From: Micromonospora chaiyaphumensis
GTDB lineage: Bacteria > Actinomycetota > Actinomycetes > Mycobacteriales > Micromonosporaceae
Assembly: GCF_900091435.1 (NCBI RefSeq)
Contig: NZ_FMCS01000002.1
Span: 496,001-560,000, forward strand
Direction of reading: 5' to 3'
DNA length: 64,000 bases
Shown: positions 35,006 to 46,092 of the stretch, piece by piece
Layout of the letters: every line of letters starts with the position of its first letter
Position numbering within the stretch: the first letter of the stretch is position 1
Made by a program: the position numbers and the translations under genes
The notes under the pieces: generated by a model
Database searches by the model: none
What the model was told of the DNA's origin: nothing
What the model saw: the letters and a program-made list of their open reading frames with translations, nothing else

Positions 35006-36334
35006 TCACCCGTTGACGACCACCTGATCACCCTCCGCGAGACCGGCGGTGATCTCCGTGTACTGGTCACCGCGTACGCCGACGGTGACCTGCCGGGACT
35101 CGGTGCCGACAGCCGTTCGGAGCAACACCGTGCCGGCGTCGCCGGTGATCGCCCCCACCGCCGTGACGGGCACCCGGAGCACACCGGACACCGACTGGAT
35201 CTTGACGCGGACGTTCGCGCTCTGCCCGACCAGGGTCCCCGTCGGCACGTCGACGAAGTCGAGAAGGGCGCCGTACCGGACCATCTGCCCGTCCGTCGTA
35301 CCGACCGGGTCCACCTGGGAGACCGTGGCCGCGAACTCCTCGCCCGGGCGGTCGGCGAGGGTGACCGTCGCCGCGAGACCGACCGCGAGCCGCCCGGCGT
35401 CCGCCTCGGGAAACTTCGCCGACACCGCCATGCCGGCGACATCGCCCAGGGTGATGAAGGTGCCGCCGTCGCTGACCCTGCCGCCCACCGCGCCCGCGAC
35501 CGACAGCACCTTGCCGGCCAGCGGCGCCGTGATCGTGGTACCGGCCAGTGCCTCCTCCGCCTCCGCCACGGCCAGCCGAGCGCTGGTCAGCTGCTGCTGC
35601 GCCCGCAGCACCGGGTCGGTGCCGGTGGCGCCCGACTGCCCGGCGCCCGACTGCCCGCCACGGCTCGGGCAGGTCGCCCCGCTGTCGCCGCCAGGCGCCG
35701 ACGGGCCGGAGCGGCCCGGCTGTCCGGCCGGGTCACGGGTGGGGGTCGGGCCGGCCGGGCTGGGCTTCGCGGTGGGCGTCGGCGACACCGTGGGCCTCGG
35801 GGACTGCGTGGGCGTGGCGGACGAGGCAGGCGTGGGGGACGCCGGGACCGTTGTGGGCGCCACCGCCAGCACCACCGCCGCCCCGCCGCCGCTGGCGGCA
35901 ACGGGGCAGGTGTCGACGGACTGGTCGTCCTGGCTGGCCTCGGCGGTGTCGAGTGCCGCTTCCGCCTTGTCCAGCGCCTGCTGGGCGGAATCCACCCGGT
36001 CCCGGGCATCGGTGGCGTCGATCAGTGCCAACACCTGGCCGGCCTGCACCTCGTCACCCGCGCGGACCCTGACCTCGCTGACCGTGCCGGCCGTGCCGAA
36101 GCTGAGGCTCCGGGTCTGCGCCGGTTGCAGCGCACCCGTCGTCGCCACGGCCAGCGTGACGTCCCCCCGGTCCACGCGAACGGTCGTCGGCGCTTCGGGC
36201 GACCGCGACTCCCCCGTCAACGCGTACGCCGTGGTCGACGCGAGCACTCCGACCACCACGACCAGGCCACCGGCGGTCCACCGCGCCCGCCGGTCACGTC
36301 CCAGCCGCCGCAACGCACTCAGACCGATCCCCAT
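35006..36334 (-). CDS. Orphan HlyD/MacA-type adaptor with Cys-flanked Pro/Thr-rich hairpin tip
   Basis: A 442-residue membrane-fusion protein: N-terminal helix (about 20-40), first lipoyl half (VSEVRVRAGDEVQAGQVLAL), alpha-hairpin strand (about 110-140), then some 100 residues of Pro/Thr/Ser/Gly low complexity replacing the hairpin tip, bounded by TCPVA and TCPSR cysteines. The returning helix (QQQLTSARLAVAEAEEAL), second lipoyl half (TITAPLAGKVLSV) and barrel domains follow. It is not next to its own ATPase/permease, so it may share the MacB-like pair at 29.3-31.3 kb. The regulator gene lies 119 nt downstream. Confidence 0.85.
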   Translation of the reverse strand: MGIGLSALRRLGRDRRARWTAGGLVVVVGVLASTTAYALTGESRSPEAPTTVRVDRGDVTLAVATTGALQPAQTRSLSFGTAGTVSEVRVRAGDEVQAGQVLALIDATDARDRVDSAQQALDKAEAALDTAEASQDDQSVDTCPVAASGGGAAVVLAVAPTTVPASPTPASSATPTQSPRPTVSPTPTAKPSPAGPTPTRDPAGQPGRSGPSAPGGDSGATCPSRGGQSGAGQSGATGTDPVLRAQQQLTSARLAVAEAEEALAGTTITAPLAGKVLSVAGAVGGRVSDGGTFITLGDVAGMAVSAKFPEADAGRLAVGLAATVTLADRPGEEFAATVSQVDPVGTTDGQMVRYGALLDFVDVPTGTLVGQSANVRVKIQSVSGVLRVPVTAVGAITGDAGTVLLRTAVGTESRQVTVGVRGDQYTEITAGLAEGDQVVVNG

Positions 36335-36356
36335 GGCGAGGAGTCTGCGGGCAGCG

Positions 36357-36400
36357 CCTCGCAGTTCCCTCGGCCAAACCTCGGAGTTGCCTCAGAGGCA
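36357..36400. promoter_or_regulatory. Array of four 11-bp phased repeats upstream of the orphan adaptor gene
   Basis: Units CCTCGCAGTTC, CCTCGGCCAAA, CCTCGGAGTTG and CCTCAGAGGCA start at 36357, 36368, 36379 and 36390, each 11 bp apart and each beginning CCTC. The array ends 22 nt before the adaptor ATG, exactly as in the array at 32562. A single CCGAGG unit in the opposite orientation (36431-36436) faces the lipoprotein gene. Confidence 0.7.
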
Positions 36401-36539
36401 GCGGGCCGGAACGGCGCCGCGCGGCGAATTCCGAGGCAGCTACCAGCTTCGTCCGACGTGGCCCGGAGGTGGCCCGGGTTGCCTGGATCGACGCCGCGGA
36501 AGCCGGACGGACCCGGGGCGCCACACAGAGGAGGTTTCG

Positions 36540-37127
36540 GTGCTGAACCGGCGAGCGCGATGGGGCCTGGCCCTGGCGACGGGATGTGCCGCGTTGTTCG
36601 TGACAGCGGCGTGTGGTGGATCGGACGACGGCGCGGCGGGCGACGGCACGCCGGGGGCCGGTGATCCGGCCGGCGGCTTCGCCGCGTACGCGAGTTGCCT
36701 CAAGGAACAGGGCATCGACCTCCCCGACAATCTGCCGACCGGTCGGCCGTCCGGCCAGCCCCGGCCCGACGGTTCGGGGCGGCCCTTCCCGTCCGGCACG
36801 CCGTCGCCCGGCTTCTCCGGCCGACCGGGCGGTGGGCGCGGTGGACCCGGCGGGGGCATGGACCGGTTCCGCCCGGACGGGGTCGACGACGCGGCCTGGC
36901 AGAAGGCGCAGGATGCCTGCCGTTCCGCGCTGCCCACCGGCGGGCCGGGCGGGAACCGCGGGCCCGGGCAGAACGGCGGGCAGGGCACGAACACGGCGTA
37001 CGCCAACTGTCTCGCCGACCGGGGCGTACAGCTGACCGCCGGCCAGAACACGTCCGACGCGAAGGTCGCCGAGGCCCTGACGGCGTGCAAGGCGCTCAGC
37101 CCCGCCCCGTCCCCCGCGGCGAGCTGA
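36540..37127 (+). CDS. Putative lipoprotein with duplicated AYxxC modules
   Basis: A 195-residue exported protein; GTG 36540 follows GAGGAGG. The signal peptide ends in VTAAC (Cys25), a lipobox. The mature part has two similar modules: AYASCLKEQGIDL followed by WQKAQDACRSALP, and AYANCLADRGVQL followed by VAEALTACKALSP, each with a cysteine pair about 60 residues or less apart, separated by Gly/Pro/Arg-rich linkers. No family of known function. It is divergent from the orphan adaptor and shares its control region. Confidence 0.75.
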   Translation: MLNRRARWGLALATGCAALFVTAACGGSDDGAAGDGTPGAGDPAGGFAAYASCLKEQGIDLPDNLPTGRPSGQPRPDGSGRPFPSGTPSPGFSGRPGGGRGGPGGGMDRFRPDGVDDAAWQKAQDACRSALPTGGPGGNRGPGQNGGQGTNTAYANCLADRGVQLTAGQNTSDAKVAEALTACKALSPAPSPAAS

Positions 37128-37131
37128 CCAG

Positions 37132-37170
37132 TGCGCCACCCGCCCCCGTGGGACCGGGGCGGGTGGCGCA
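37132..37170. terminator. Bidirectional terminator
   Basis: Perfect 15-bp stem (37132-37146 with 37156-37170), 9-nt loop, between convergent stop codons. Confidence 0.85.
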
Positions 37171-37177
37171 GATGGCG

Positions 37178-37942
37178 TCAGGTCGCCGTGTAGGTGACCG
37201 TCACCTTCTCGTAGCCGAGGGAGCGGAGCAGGCCCTCCAGCATCTTGCGCGTGTTCTCCTCGGCCCGGGCGGTGAGCCCGCTGTCGCGGGCGGCCGCCGT
37301 GATCCGGTCCTCGGCGAGCTGGTAGACCTGCTGCTGCCGGTTGGGGTCGCCGCCGACCAGGTCGTTCAGCCGGTTGATGAGGCCGCGCTGCTCGGCGAAG
37401 ACGTAGCTCTTGTCCATGTCCAGGTCGGTCTCGCCGAGCTGCGGCGCGGGCAGCTTGATCTCGACGGACTTGCCGTCGTCGGAGACCACCACGGCCCCGT
37501 CGGCGATCTTGGCGAAGTCGACGTAGGCCTCGATGCGGCCCGCCCCCACGAAGAGTGTGCGCTCGTTGAGCAGGAAGTCGGGCACGTTGCGCCGGTCCTT
37601 CTGCACGTCGACCACCACCTGGAAGTTGCCCTCGGCAGCCACGTAGCGGCTCAGGTCGCGGATCGACTTGAGCAGCGGCGGCTGGCTGCGGTCGGTCTGC
37701 TCCTTGGCGAACGGGTTGCGGAAGTCCGGCAGCAGGCCGGTCGCCTGCACGCCGAGCAGCACCACCACGGCCAGCGCTGCCGCGCCGAGCACCCAGAGCA
37801 GGCCGCGGGCCGGGGCACCGGGCGACGCCGGGCCAGCGGGCCGGGGGTCGGACGGGACGTCCGACCGGGCCCGGAGGGACTCGCCGGTCGGGTATTCCGG
37901 AAACTCCCTGGTGGGCTCGTTGATGTCACCGTCGCGGGCCAT
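37178..37942 (-). CDS. DUF4230-domain membrane protein
   Basis: A 254-residue protein with a 45-residue Pro/Arg-rich cytoplasmic N-terminus, one transmembrane helix (about 48-68, LLWVLGAAALAVVVLLGV) and an extracytoplasmic DUF4230 domain (about 88-250: LLKSIRDLSRYVAAEGNFQV, then GAGRIEAYVDFAKI). Function of the family is unknown. ATG 37942 follows GAGGGG. It is monocistronic and converges on the lipoprotein gene. Confidence 0.85.
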   Translation of the reverse strand: MARDGDINEPTREFPEYPTGESLRARSDVPSDPRPAGPASPGAPARGLLWVLGAAALAVVVLLGVQATGLLPDFRNPFAKEQTDRSQPPLLKSIRDLSRYVAAEGNFQVVVDVQKDRRNVPDFLLNERTLFVGAGRIEAYVDFAKIADGAVVVSDDGKSVEIKLPAPQLGETDLDMDKSYVFAEQRGLINRLNDLVGGDPNRQQQVYQLAEDRITAAARDSGLTARAEENTRKMLEGLLRSLGYEKVTVTYTAT

Positions 37943-38042
37943 CGCCCCTCACCGTCCTCGTCCGACACATCGACTGAGAATGACGGTACGGCCACCGTGC
38001 GACAGTCGCTCGTCGAGCGACCCGAACGGGTGAATCCGCAGC

Positions 38043-39203
38043 TCAGGCGAACGCGGAGAGCCCGGTGAGCCGCTGCCCGATGACCAGCTGGTGGATCTCC
38101 GAGGTGCCCTCGTACGTCAGCACGCTCTCCAGGTTGTTGGCGTGCCGCATCACCGGGTACTCGCCCGAGACGCCGTTCGCGCCCAGGATGGTGCGGCACT
38201 CCCGGGCGATGGCCAGGGCCTCCCGCACGTTGTTCAGCTTGCCCACGCTGACCTGGTCGGGGCGCAGCTTCCCGGCGTCGGCCAGCCGGCCCAGGTGCAG
38301 CGCGAGCAGCAGACCCTTGTTCCACTCGACCGCCATGTCGGCGAGCTTGGCCTGGGTGAGCTGGAAGCCGGCCAGCGGCCGGCCGAACTGGGTCCGGGTG
38401 GTCGCGTAGGACAGGGCGGTGTCCAGGCAGTCCCGGGCCGCGCCGAGCGCACCCCAGACGATCCCGTGCCGGGCCTCGGTGAGGCAGCTCAGCGGCGCCT
38501 TGAGCCCGATCGCCTCGGGCAGCCGGGCGTCCGCCGGCAGCCGCACGTCGTCGAGGGCGATCTCGCCGGTCAGCGACGCGCGCAGCGACATCTTGTGCCG
38601 GATCTCCCGCGCCGTCACACCGGGCGTGTCCATGGGTACGGCGAAGCCGCGGACGCCCTCGTCGGTGCGCGCCCAGATCACCCCGACGTCGGCGATCGGG
38701 GCGTTGGTGATCCACAGCTTGCTGCCGGTGAGGATCCAGTCGTCCCCGTCGCGGCGGGCGCGGGTGGCCATCGAGGCCGGGTCGGAGCCGTGGTCCGGCT
38801 CGGTCAGCCCGAAGCAGCCGATCGCCTCGCCGGCCGCCATGGCGGGCAGCCAGCGCTGCTTCTGCTCCTCGCTGCCGAAGCGCCAGATGGCGTACATGGC
38901 CAGCGAACCCTGCACGGAGACCAGCGAGCGGATGCCGGAGTCGCCGGCCTCCAGCTCCAGGCAGGCCAGCCCGTACGCGACGGCCGACGCGCCGGCGCAG
39001 CCGTAGCCGGTGAGGTGCATGCCCAGCAGGCCGAGCTTGCCGAACTCGCGGGCCAGCTCGCGGGCCGGGACGTGGCCGTTCTCGTACCAGCCGGCGACGT
39101 GCGGGCGGACCCGGTCGTCGACGAGCTGGCGCACGACGGCGCGGATCTGACGCTCCTCCTCGCTCAGCGACGCGTCGATGTCCAGCAGGTCGAGAGGGGT
39201 CAT
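38043..39203 (-). CDS. Acyl-CoA dehydrogenase, glutaryl-CoA dehydrogenase-like
   Basis: A 386-residue flavoenzyme. The FAD-binding FGLTEPDHGSDPASM and WITNAPIADV motifs and the catalytic glutamate in LTYEGTSEIHQLVIGQ are clear. SYATTRTQFGRPLAGFQLTQ and GANGVSGEYPVMRHANNLES match glutaryl-CoA dehydrogenases, which convert glutaryl-CoA to crotonyl-CoA in lysine and tryptophan breakdown. No other genes of that pathway are adjacent. It has a leaderless-type promoter and stands alone. Confidence 0.9.
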   Translation of the reverse strand: MTPLDLLDIDASLSEEERQIRAVVRQLVDDRVRPHVAGWYENGHVPARELAREFGKLGLLGMHLTGYGCAGASAVAYGLACLELEAGDSGIRSLVSVQGSLAMYAIWRFGSEEQKQRWLPAMAAGEAIGCFGLTEPDHGSDPASMATRARRDGDDWILTGSKLWITNAPIADVGVIWARTDEGVRGFAVPMDTPGVTAREIRHKMSLRASLTGEIALDDVRLPADARLPEAIGLKAPLSCLTEARHGIVWGALGAARDCLDTALSYATTRTQFGRPLAGFQLTQAKLADMAVEWNKGLLLALHLGRLADAGKLRPDQVSVGKLNNVREALAIARECRTILGANGVSGEYPVMRHANNLESVLTYEGTSEIHQLVIGQRLTGLSAFA

Positions 39204-39209
39204 GGCGTC

Positions 39210-39215
39210 ACCTTA
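39210..39215 (-). promoter_or_regulatory. -10 box TAAGGT, leaderless layout
   Basis: TAAGGT on the minus strand, 6 nt, then ATG at 39203. Confidence 0.6.
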
Positions 39216-39234
39216 ACGAAGACTCAGGGGCGCG

Positions 39235-39540
39235 TCACTCGCCCTGACCGCTGAGCACCAGCACCCGGGCGTGGATCTGGTTGCGCTGCTGGAGCGCCGC
39301 GCGCAGCGCCCGGTGCAGGCCGTCCTCCAGGTAGAGGCCGCCGTTCCACTGCACCACGTGCGGGAAGAGGTCGCCGTAGAAGGTGGAGTCCTCGGCGAGG
39401 AGCTTGTCGAGCGCCAGCTCCCGCTTGGTGGTGATGAGCTGGTCCAGCCGCAGCGGGCGCGGCGGGATCTCGGCCCACTGCTTGAGCGTGAGGTTGTGCT
39501 CCGGGTAGGGACGCCCGTCCCGGACCGCCCTGAAGATCAC
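39235..39540 (-). CDS. Conserved small protein with ParB/Srx-like DGLHR motif
   Basis: A 101-residue cytoplasmic protein. GTG 39540 follows a GGGAGGGGAG tract. The centre carries LDQLITTKRELALDKLLAED, and the second half WNGGLYLEDGLHRALRAAL, where DGLHR corresponds to the DGxHR nucleotide-binding motif of ParB/sulfiredoxin-like domains. The usual second basic or catalytic segments are not obvious. I infer a small ParB-like fold protein of unknown role; proteins of this sort have been misnamed as arsenate reductase in some annotations. Confidence 0.65.
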   Translation of the reverse strand: MIFRAVRDGRPYPEHNLTLKQWAEIPPRPLRLDQLITTKRELALDKLLAEDSTFYGDLFPHVVQWNGGLYLEDGLHRALRAALQQRNQIHARVLVLSGQGE

Positions 39541-39671
39541 GGCACGCTCCCCTCCCCCCGGCCGGGCTGTTGATGTCGGTGCCAGCCTAGCCGCACCCGC
39601 CACACCGCGTTTTACTCCCTCATGTCGGGTTCGCTACCGCCGGTACCCAGCCCGGACGCGCTGAACCACCC

Positions 39672-40274
39672 TCAGTTCCAGCGGCCCCGCCGGACCACCT
39701 CGTCCACCGGCCGGCGGCCGCGCCGCAGCGACGGCGACCGGTGGTCGGGTGCCCGGTAACCTACCGTGATAGCGCCGATCGGGTGGTACTCCGCCGGCAC
39801 ACCGAACGCCTCCCGGTACGCCCCGATCCGCTGCGGCGGGATGCCGAAGAAGCACGCGCCCAGCCCCTCGTCCACCGCCGTGAGCAGCATCAGCAGGGCG
39901 GCGAAGCCGGTGTCGACGTGCCAGTAGGGCACCGGCCAGCGGTCCTCGGAGCGGTCCGCCCAGCCCTTGTCCGGCTCGGCGTATCGGTCCAGGTACGCCG
40001 AGCGGTTGGCGTGCGGCACCACGATGAGCGGGGCCTTGCGCATCCCGGCCAGCCAGCGTTCCCGGCCGCCGCCGCCCGGGCTGGCCGCCGCCCAGAACCG
40101 GTCCCGGTCCGCCGGCTCCTCCAGCACCAGGAAGCCCCAGCCCTGGGCGAACCCGGCCGACGGCGCCCGCACGGCGTGGTCCAGCAGCCGGTCCACCACC
40201 TCGGGCGGGACGGGGCGGTCCGGGTCGTAGTTGCGGACCATCCGGCGGCGCCGGACGACCTCGGCGAACTCCAC
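39672..40274 (-). CDS. Nitroreductase-family flavoprotein
   Basis: A 200-residue FMN-dependent oxidoreductase. GTG 40274 lies 2 nt after the aldose-epimerase stop. Family signatures: FAEVVRRRRMVRNYDPDRPV at the start with the RRxxR FMN-phosphate contact, RAPSAGFAQGW, the dimer-interface segment with TGFAALLMLLTAVDEGLGACFFG, and the final IGAITVGYRAPD. The substrate is unknown; such enzymes reduce nitro compounds, quinones or cofactors. It is translationally coupled to the epimerase gene. Confidence 0.87.
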   Translation of the reverse strand: MEFAEVVRRRRMVRNYDPDRPVPPEVVDRLLDHAVRAPSAGFAQGWGFLVLEEPADRDRFWAAASPGGGGRERWLAGMRKAPLIVVPHANRSAYLDRYAEPDKGWADRSEDRWPVPYWHVDTGFAALLMLLTAVDEGLGACFFGIPPQRIGAYREAFGVPAEYHPIGAITVGYRAPDHRSPSLRRGRRPVDEVVRRGRWN

Positions 40275-40276
40275 GC

Positions 40277-41206
40277 TCAGGCCCCGGGCCGGATGCCCCA
40301 GGCGCCCCGCCAGGTCTGCCCGGGGGCCAGCGTGATGAGGTCCCGGCCCGAGCGGAACGCGTCGGCCGGGCAGGTCATCGGCTCGACCGCCACCGAGCGC
40401 CGGTGCCGCTCCCCGGTGAGGGTGTCCCCCGTGAAGACCTGCCACCAGCCGAACTCGCCGTCGGCCCAGATGTGCACCGCGGCCGAGCCGTCCGGGGCGG
40501 CCAGGGTCACCGACGAGCCGCCGTCGGCGTCCCGCACCACGTCGCCGAAGGCCAGGTCGAGCACCGCGGCGCCGATCGCGCGGGGCTCGCTGTAGTCGTA
40601 CTCGGTGCCGGCCACCCCGGTCGCGGCCACCGGCAGCAGCCGGTTGTCCAGCAGCACCCGGGTCCGCCCCGGCACCCGCATGGTCAGCTCGTCCACGCCG
40701 ACCTTGGGCAACTGCAGGTAGGGGTGGACGGAGAAGCCGAACGGGGCCGGCTCGCCGGACAGGTTCGTGACCTCGTGCTCGGCGCGCAGGCCGTCCGCAC
40801 CGACGCTCCACCGGCTCCGCAGCCGCAACGCCCACGGGTAGCCGGGGCTGGGCGGCAGCTCGTAGCCGATCGTGACGCTGTCCGGCGACTGCTCGACGAG
40901 CTGCCACCGCACCCAGTTGACCAGGCCGTGGATGGCGTTGTGCCGGGCCGGCTCGGTCAGGTCGAGCTGGAACGACCGGTCGCCGAAGGTGTACGCGCCG
41001 TCCCGGATCCGGTTCGGCCAGGGGGCCAGCACGTGACCGGCCGAACCGGGGCAGAGCTCGTCCGCCTCGTACCCGTCGAGGTAGTCGGTCCCGTCGTGCC
41101 GGTAGGCCCGCAGGCCACCGCCGACCTCCACCACGACGGCCTCGTGGCCGTCGGCGGCAATGGTCCACTGTGCCCCCGACGGGGACGGGCGCGCGTCGGT
41201 CTCCAT
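40277..41206 (-). CDS. Aldose 1-epimerase family protein
   Basis: A 309-residue beta-sandwich mutarotase. Motifs: LAPWPNRIRDGAYTFGD (Asn-Arg contact), HNAIHGLVNW with one catalytic His, PFGFSVHPYLQLP with the second His, and a late active-site segment around SVAVEPMTCPADAF with the catalytic Glu. It interconverts alpha and beta anomers of hexoses. It begins from a leaderless-type promoter and is followed 2 nt later by the nitroreductase gene. Confidence 0.9.
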   Translation of the reverse strand: METDARPSPSGAQWTIAADGHEAVVVEVGGGLRAYRHDGTDYLDGYEADELCPGSAGHVLAPWPNRIRDGAYTFGDRSFQLDLTEPARHNAIHGLVNWVRWQLVEQSPDSVTIGYELPPSPGYPWALRLRSRWSVGADGLRAEHEVTNLSGEPAPFGFSVHPYLQLPKVGVDELTMRVPGRTRVLLDNRLLPVAATGVAGTEYDYSEPRAIGAAVLDLAFGDVVRDADGGSSVTLAAPDGSAAVHIWADGEFGWWQVFTGDTLTGERHRRSVAVEPMTCPADAFRSGRDLITLAPGQTWRGAWGIRPGA

Positions 41207-41213
41207 GTCGGCG

Positions 41214-41219
41214 ACCTTA
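41214..41219 (-). promoter_or_regulatory. -10 box TAAGGT, leaderless layout
   Basis: TAAGGT on the minus strand, 7 nt, then ATG at 41206. Confidence 0.55.
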
Positions 41220-42521
41220 GCCCGTCCGGTCCCGCTCGCCCGCCCCGGCGGCCCGGTAGCGGAGCAGGGCCGGGAAGACCGTCACGAGCAGCACCGCGAG
41301 CACGGCCGAGGCGATGCCGCCGCCCACCATGGCGATGGTGGTGCCGGAGGCGGCGGCCATCGCGCCGGCCCGGAGGTCGCCCAGGCGCGGGCCACCGGCG
41401 ACCACCACCGTGTTGACGCCCTGGAGCCGGCCGCGCATCCGGTCCGGCGCGTAGATCAGCAGCATCGACTGCCGCAGGGTCGCGCTCACCAGGTCGGCGG
41501 CGCCGGCCAGGCCGAGCAGGGCCACCACCAGCCAGAGCTGGCGGGCCAGGCCGGCGGCGGCGATGGCCACGCCCCAGCCGACCACGGCCACCACCAGCAC
41601 GACCCCCTGCCGGCGCACCCGGCCGATCCAGCCGGAGGTGAGGCCGCCCAGCATCGCGCCGATGGCGATGGCGCTGTAGAGCCAGCCCACCGCCGCCCCG
41701 CCGCCGAACCGCTCGTGCGCCAGCTCGGGGAAGAGGGCCCGGGGCATGGCCAGGATCATGGCGATCAGGTCGATGGCGAAGGAGAGCAGCAGCACCGGCG
41801 TGGTGGCCAGGTAGCGCAGCCCGTCGACGATGCTGGCCAGCCCCGCCTTGCGCGGGGTGGCGGCACCGTCGGGATCGGGCTCGGGCGGCATGGCCGGCAG
41901 CCGCAGGGTGGCCCAGAGCGAAACGGTGAACAGCAGCCCGTCGACGCCGTACGCGATCGGCAGCCCGATGTCGGTGCGCCAGGTGGCGAAGATCAGGCCG
42001 GCGGCGAGCGGCCCGAAGACCGAGGTCGCCGTGAACGTGGTGAAGTTCAGCGTGCTGGCCGCCGGCACGAGGTCGGCCGGCACCAGGCGGGGCAGGATGG
42101 CGCTGCGGGTCGGCGAGGTGATCGCGAACGCGATCGACTGCACCGCGACCAGGACCAGCAGCAGCACCGGGCTGCCCACCCGCAGCAGCGACTGGAGCAG
42201 CAGCGCCAGCGTCGACGCCCAGAGCAGGGCGCCCCCGCCCAGCAGGACCCGCCGCCGGTCCCGGGCGTCGGCGACCGCGCCGCCCCACAGCCCGAAGACC
42301 AGCAGCGGCACGAAGCCGGCGATCCCGAGCAGGCCGACCCAGAACGAGCCGCCGGTCAGGTCGAACATCTCCACCGGCACGGCCACGGCGGTGAACTGGA
42401 AGCCGAACATCGCCACGGCGTTGCCGAGCCACACCCGCCGGTACGCGGGCACGCCCAGCGGCCGCAGGTCGATGGCCCAGCGGCGCGCTCCGCGCGGCCG
42501 GGCCTCCTTCACCCCCGTCAC
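41217..42521 (-). CDS. MFS transporter (enterobactin-exporter EntS-like)
   Basis: A 434-residue transporter with about twelve membrane helices. [22 protein letters not shown] opens helix 1 and [18 protein letters not shown] is the loop 2-3 motif A; the fold resembles the EntS/MFS_3 group. A charged loop with [14 protein letters not shown] separates the halves at about residue 200. GTG 42521 overlaps the pdxH stop by 4 nt, so the genes are co-translated. The substrate is unknown; a link to vitamin B6 is not implied by sequence. Confidence 0.86.
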   Translation of the reverse strand: MTGVKEARPRGARRWAIDLRPLGVPAYRRVWLGNAVAMFGFQFTAVAVPVEMFDLTGGSFWVGLLGIAGFVPLLVFGLWGGAVADARDRRRVLLGGGALLWASTLALLLQSLLRVGSPVLLLVLVAVQSIAFAITSPTRSAILPRLVPADLVPAASTLNFTTFTATSVFGPLAAGLIFATWRTDIGLPIAYGVDGLLFTVSLWATLRLPAMPPEPDPDGAATPRKAGLASIVDGLRYLATTPVLLLSFAIDLIAMILAMPRALFPELAHERFGGGAAVGWLYSAIAIGAMLGGLTSGWIGRVRRQGVVLVVAVVGWGVAIAAAGLARQLWLVVALLGLAGAADLVSATLRQSMLLIYAPDRMRGRLQGVNTVVVAGGPRLGDLRAGAMAAASGTTIAMVGGGIASAVLAVLLVTVFPALLRYRAAGAGERDRTG

Positions 42522-43177
42522 GGGGCGAGCCGCTCGATCGCCCAGGCGCCGTCCCCGGTACGCCGGAACCGCAGCCGGTCGTGCAGCCGGCTGGCCCGGC
42601 CCTGCCAGAACTCCACCGTCTCCGGCCGCACCCGGAACCCGCCCCAGTTGGGCGGGGCAGGGATCTCCGCCACGTCGGCGAAGCGCTCGGCCGCCGCCCG
42701 GTACGCCGCGTCCAGCGCCGCCCGGTCCGGCACCACCCGGGACTGGGTGCTCGCCCAGGCGCCGAGCTGGGAGCCGCGCGGCCGGACGGCGAAGTACGCC
42801 TCGGTCTCGGCCCGGTCGACCCGGGTCACCCGACCGGTGACCGTCACCTGCCGCTGCATCGGGAACCAGGGGAAGACCAGGCTGGCCCACGGGTTGGCGG
42901 TCGCCTCGCCGCCCTTGCGGGAGTCGTAGTTGGTGTAGAAGACGAACCCGTCCGGGTCGTACCCCTTGAGCAGCACGGTGCGGCCGCTCGGCCGCCCGTC
43001 GGCGTCGGCCGTGCCGACCACCATGGCGTTCGGTTCAGGCAGCGGATGCGCCACCGCGTCGGCGAACCAGCGGGCGAACTGGGTGTGCCAGTCCGGCGCG
43101 AGATCCGATTCGGAAAGGCCCAGGTCGGCGGCGTACTCGTTACGCATGCCGGCCGGGGCGGGTGTGTCGCCCGTCAC
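42518..43177 (-). CDS. pdxH: Pyridoxamine 5'-phosphate oxidase
   Basis: A 219-residue FMN enzyme that oxidises pyridoxine/pyridoxamine phosphate to PLP. GTG 43177 has GGGAGAGGG upstream; a longer reading to 43291 adds 38 unconserved residues. Conserved: MRNEYA start, [76 protein letters not shown], and the C-terminal [16 protein letters not shown] with [10 protein letters not shown]. Length matches family. The MFS gene is coupled downstream. Confidence 0.94.
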   Translation of the reverse strand: MTGDTPAPAGMRNEYAADLGLSESDLAPDWHTQFARWFADAVAHPLPEPNAMVVGTADADGRPSGRTVLLKGYDPDGFVFYTNYDSRKGGEATANPWASLVFPWFPMQRQVTVTGRVTRVDRAETEAYFAVRPRGSQLGAWASTQSRVVPDRAALDAAYRAAAERFADVAEIPAPPNWGGFRVRPETVEFWQGRASRLHDRLRFRRTGDGAWAIERLAP

Positions 43178-43421
43178 TCTCGTCGTCCCTCTCCCGGGGA
43201 TGCCGGCGTCCCCCGACGCTGGCCAGGCCCCACCACCCAGTCTTCTCCAGCCCGTGAGCTTGTCCACCGGCGGGGATGTCATGTGGCGCACAGTCGCTGC
43301 GGGTCGCGAATCCGGTTACCGAGCAGGCAAGATGTTCCGAACACATCCCTGAGGGGTCGCCCGAGCCGCGGGCCCGTCCAGCCCGCGCGGCCACCACCAC
43401 CGCCGGAAGCCAGGAGACGAC

Positions 43422-45904
<2,483 letters not shown>

Positions 45905-45909
45905 TCAGC

Positions 45910-45959
45910 TGATCACGGTGGGTGGTCGTCGGGGCCCCGACGACCACCCACCGTGATCA
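45910..45959. terminator. 50-bp perfect palindrome downstream of serC
   Basis: Bases 45910-45934 are the exact reverse complement of 45935-45959, with no spacer. It begins 6 nt after the serC stop. As RNA it would give a stem of about 23 bp with a small loop, so it probably terminates serC transcription. It lacks a long T tract. As DNA it can form a cruciform. Confidence 0.75.
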
Positions 45960-46092
45960 TCGTTGCAGCTCAGTCGCGACATGCCGAGTGTCGCATCCCC
46001 CAGCTTCGGGTAGATGAGCGTACGGTGGTCCGAGACGCCCGGGTGGCCGGCTCGTGGCGTGACGGCCAGCGAAGCGGGACGGAGGCAAGCCC

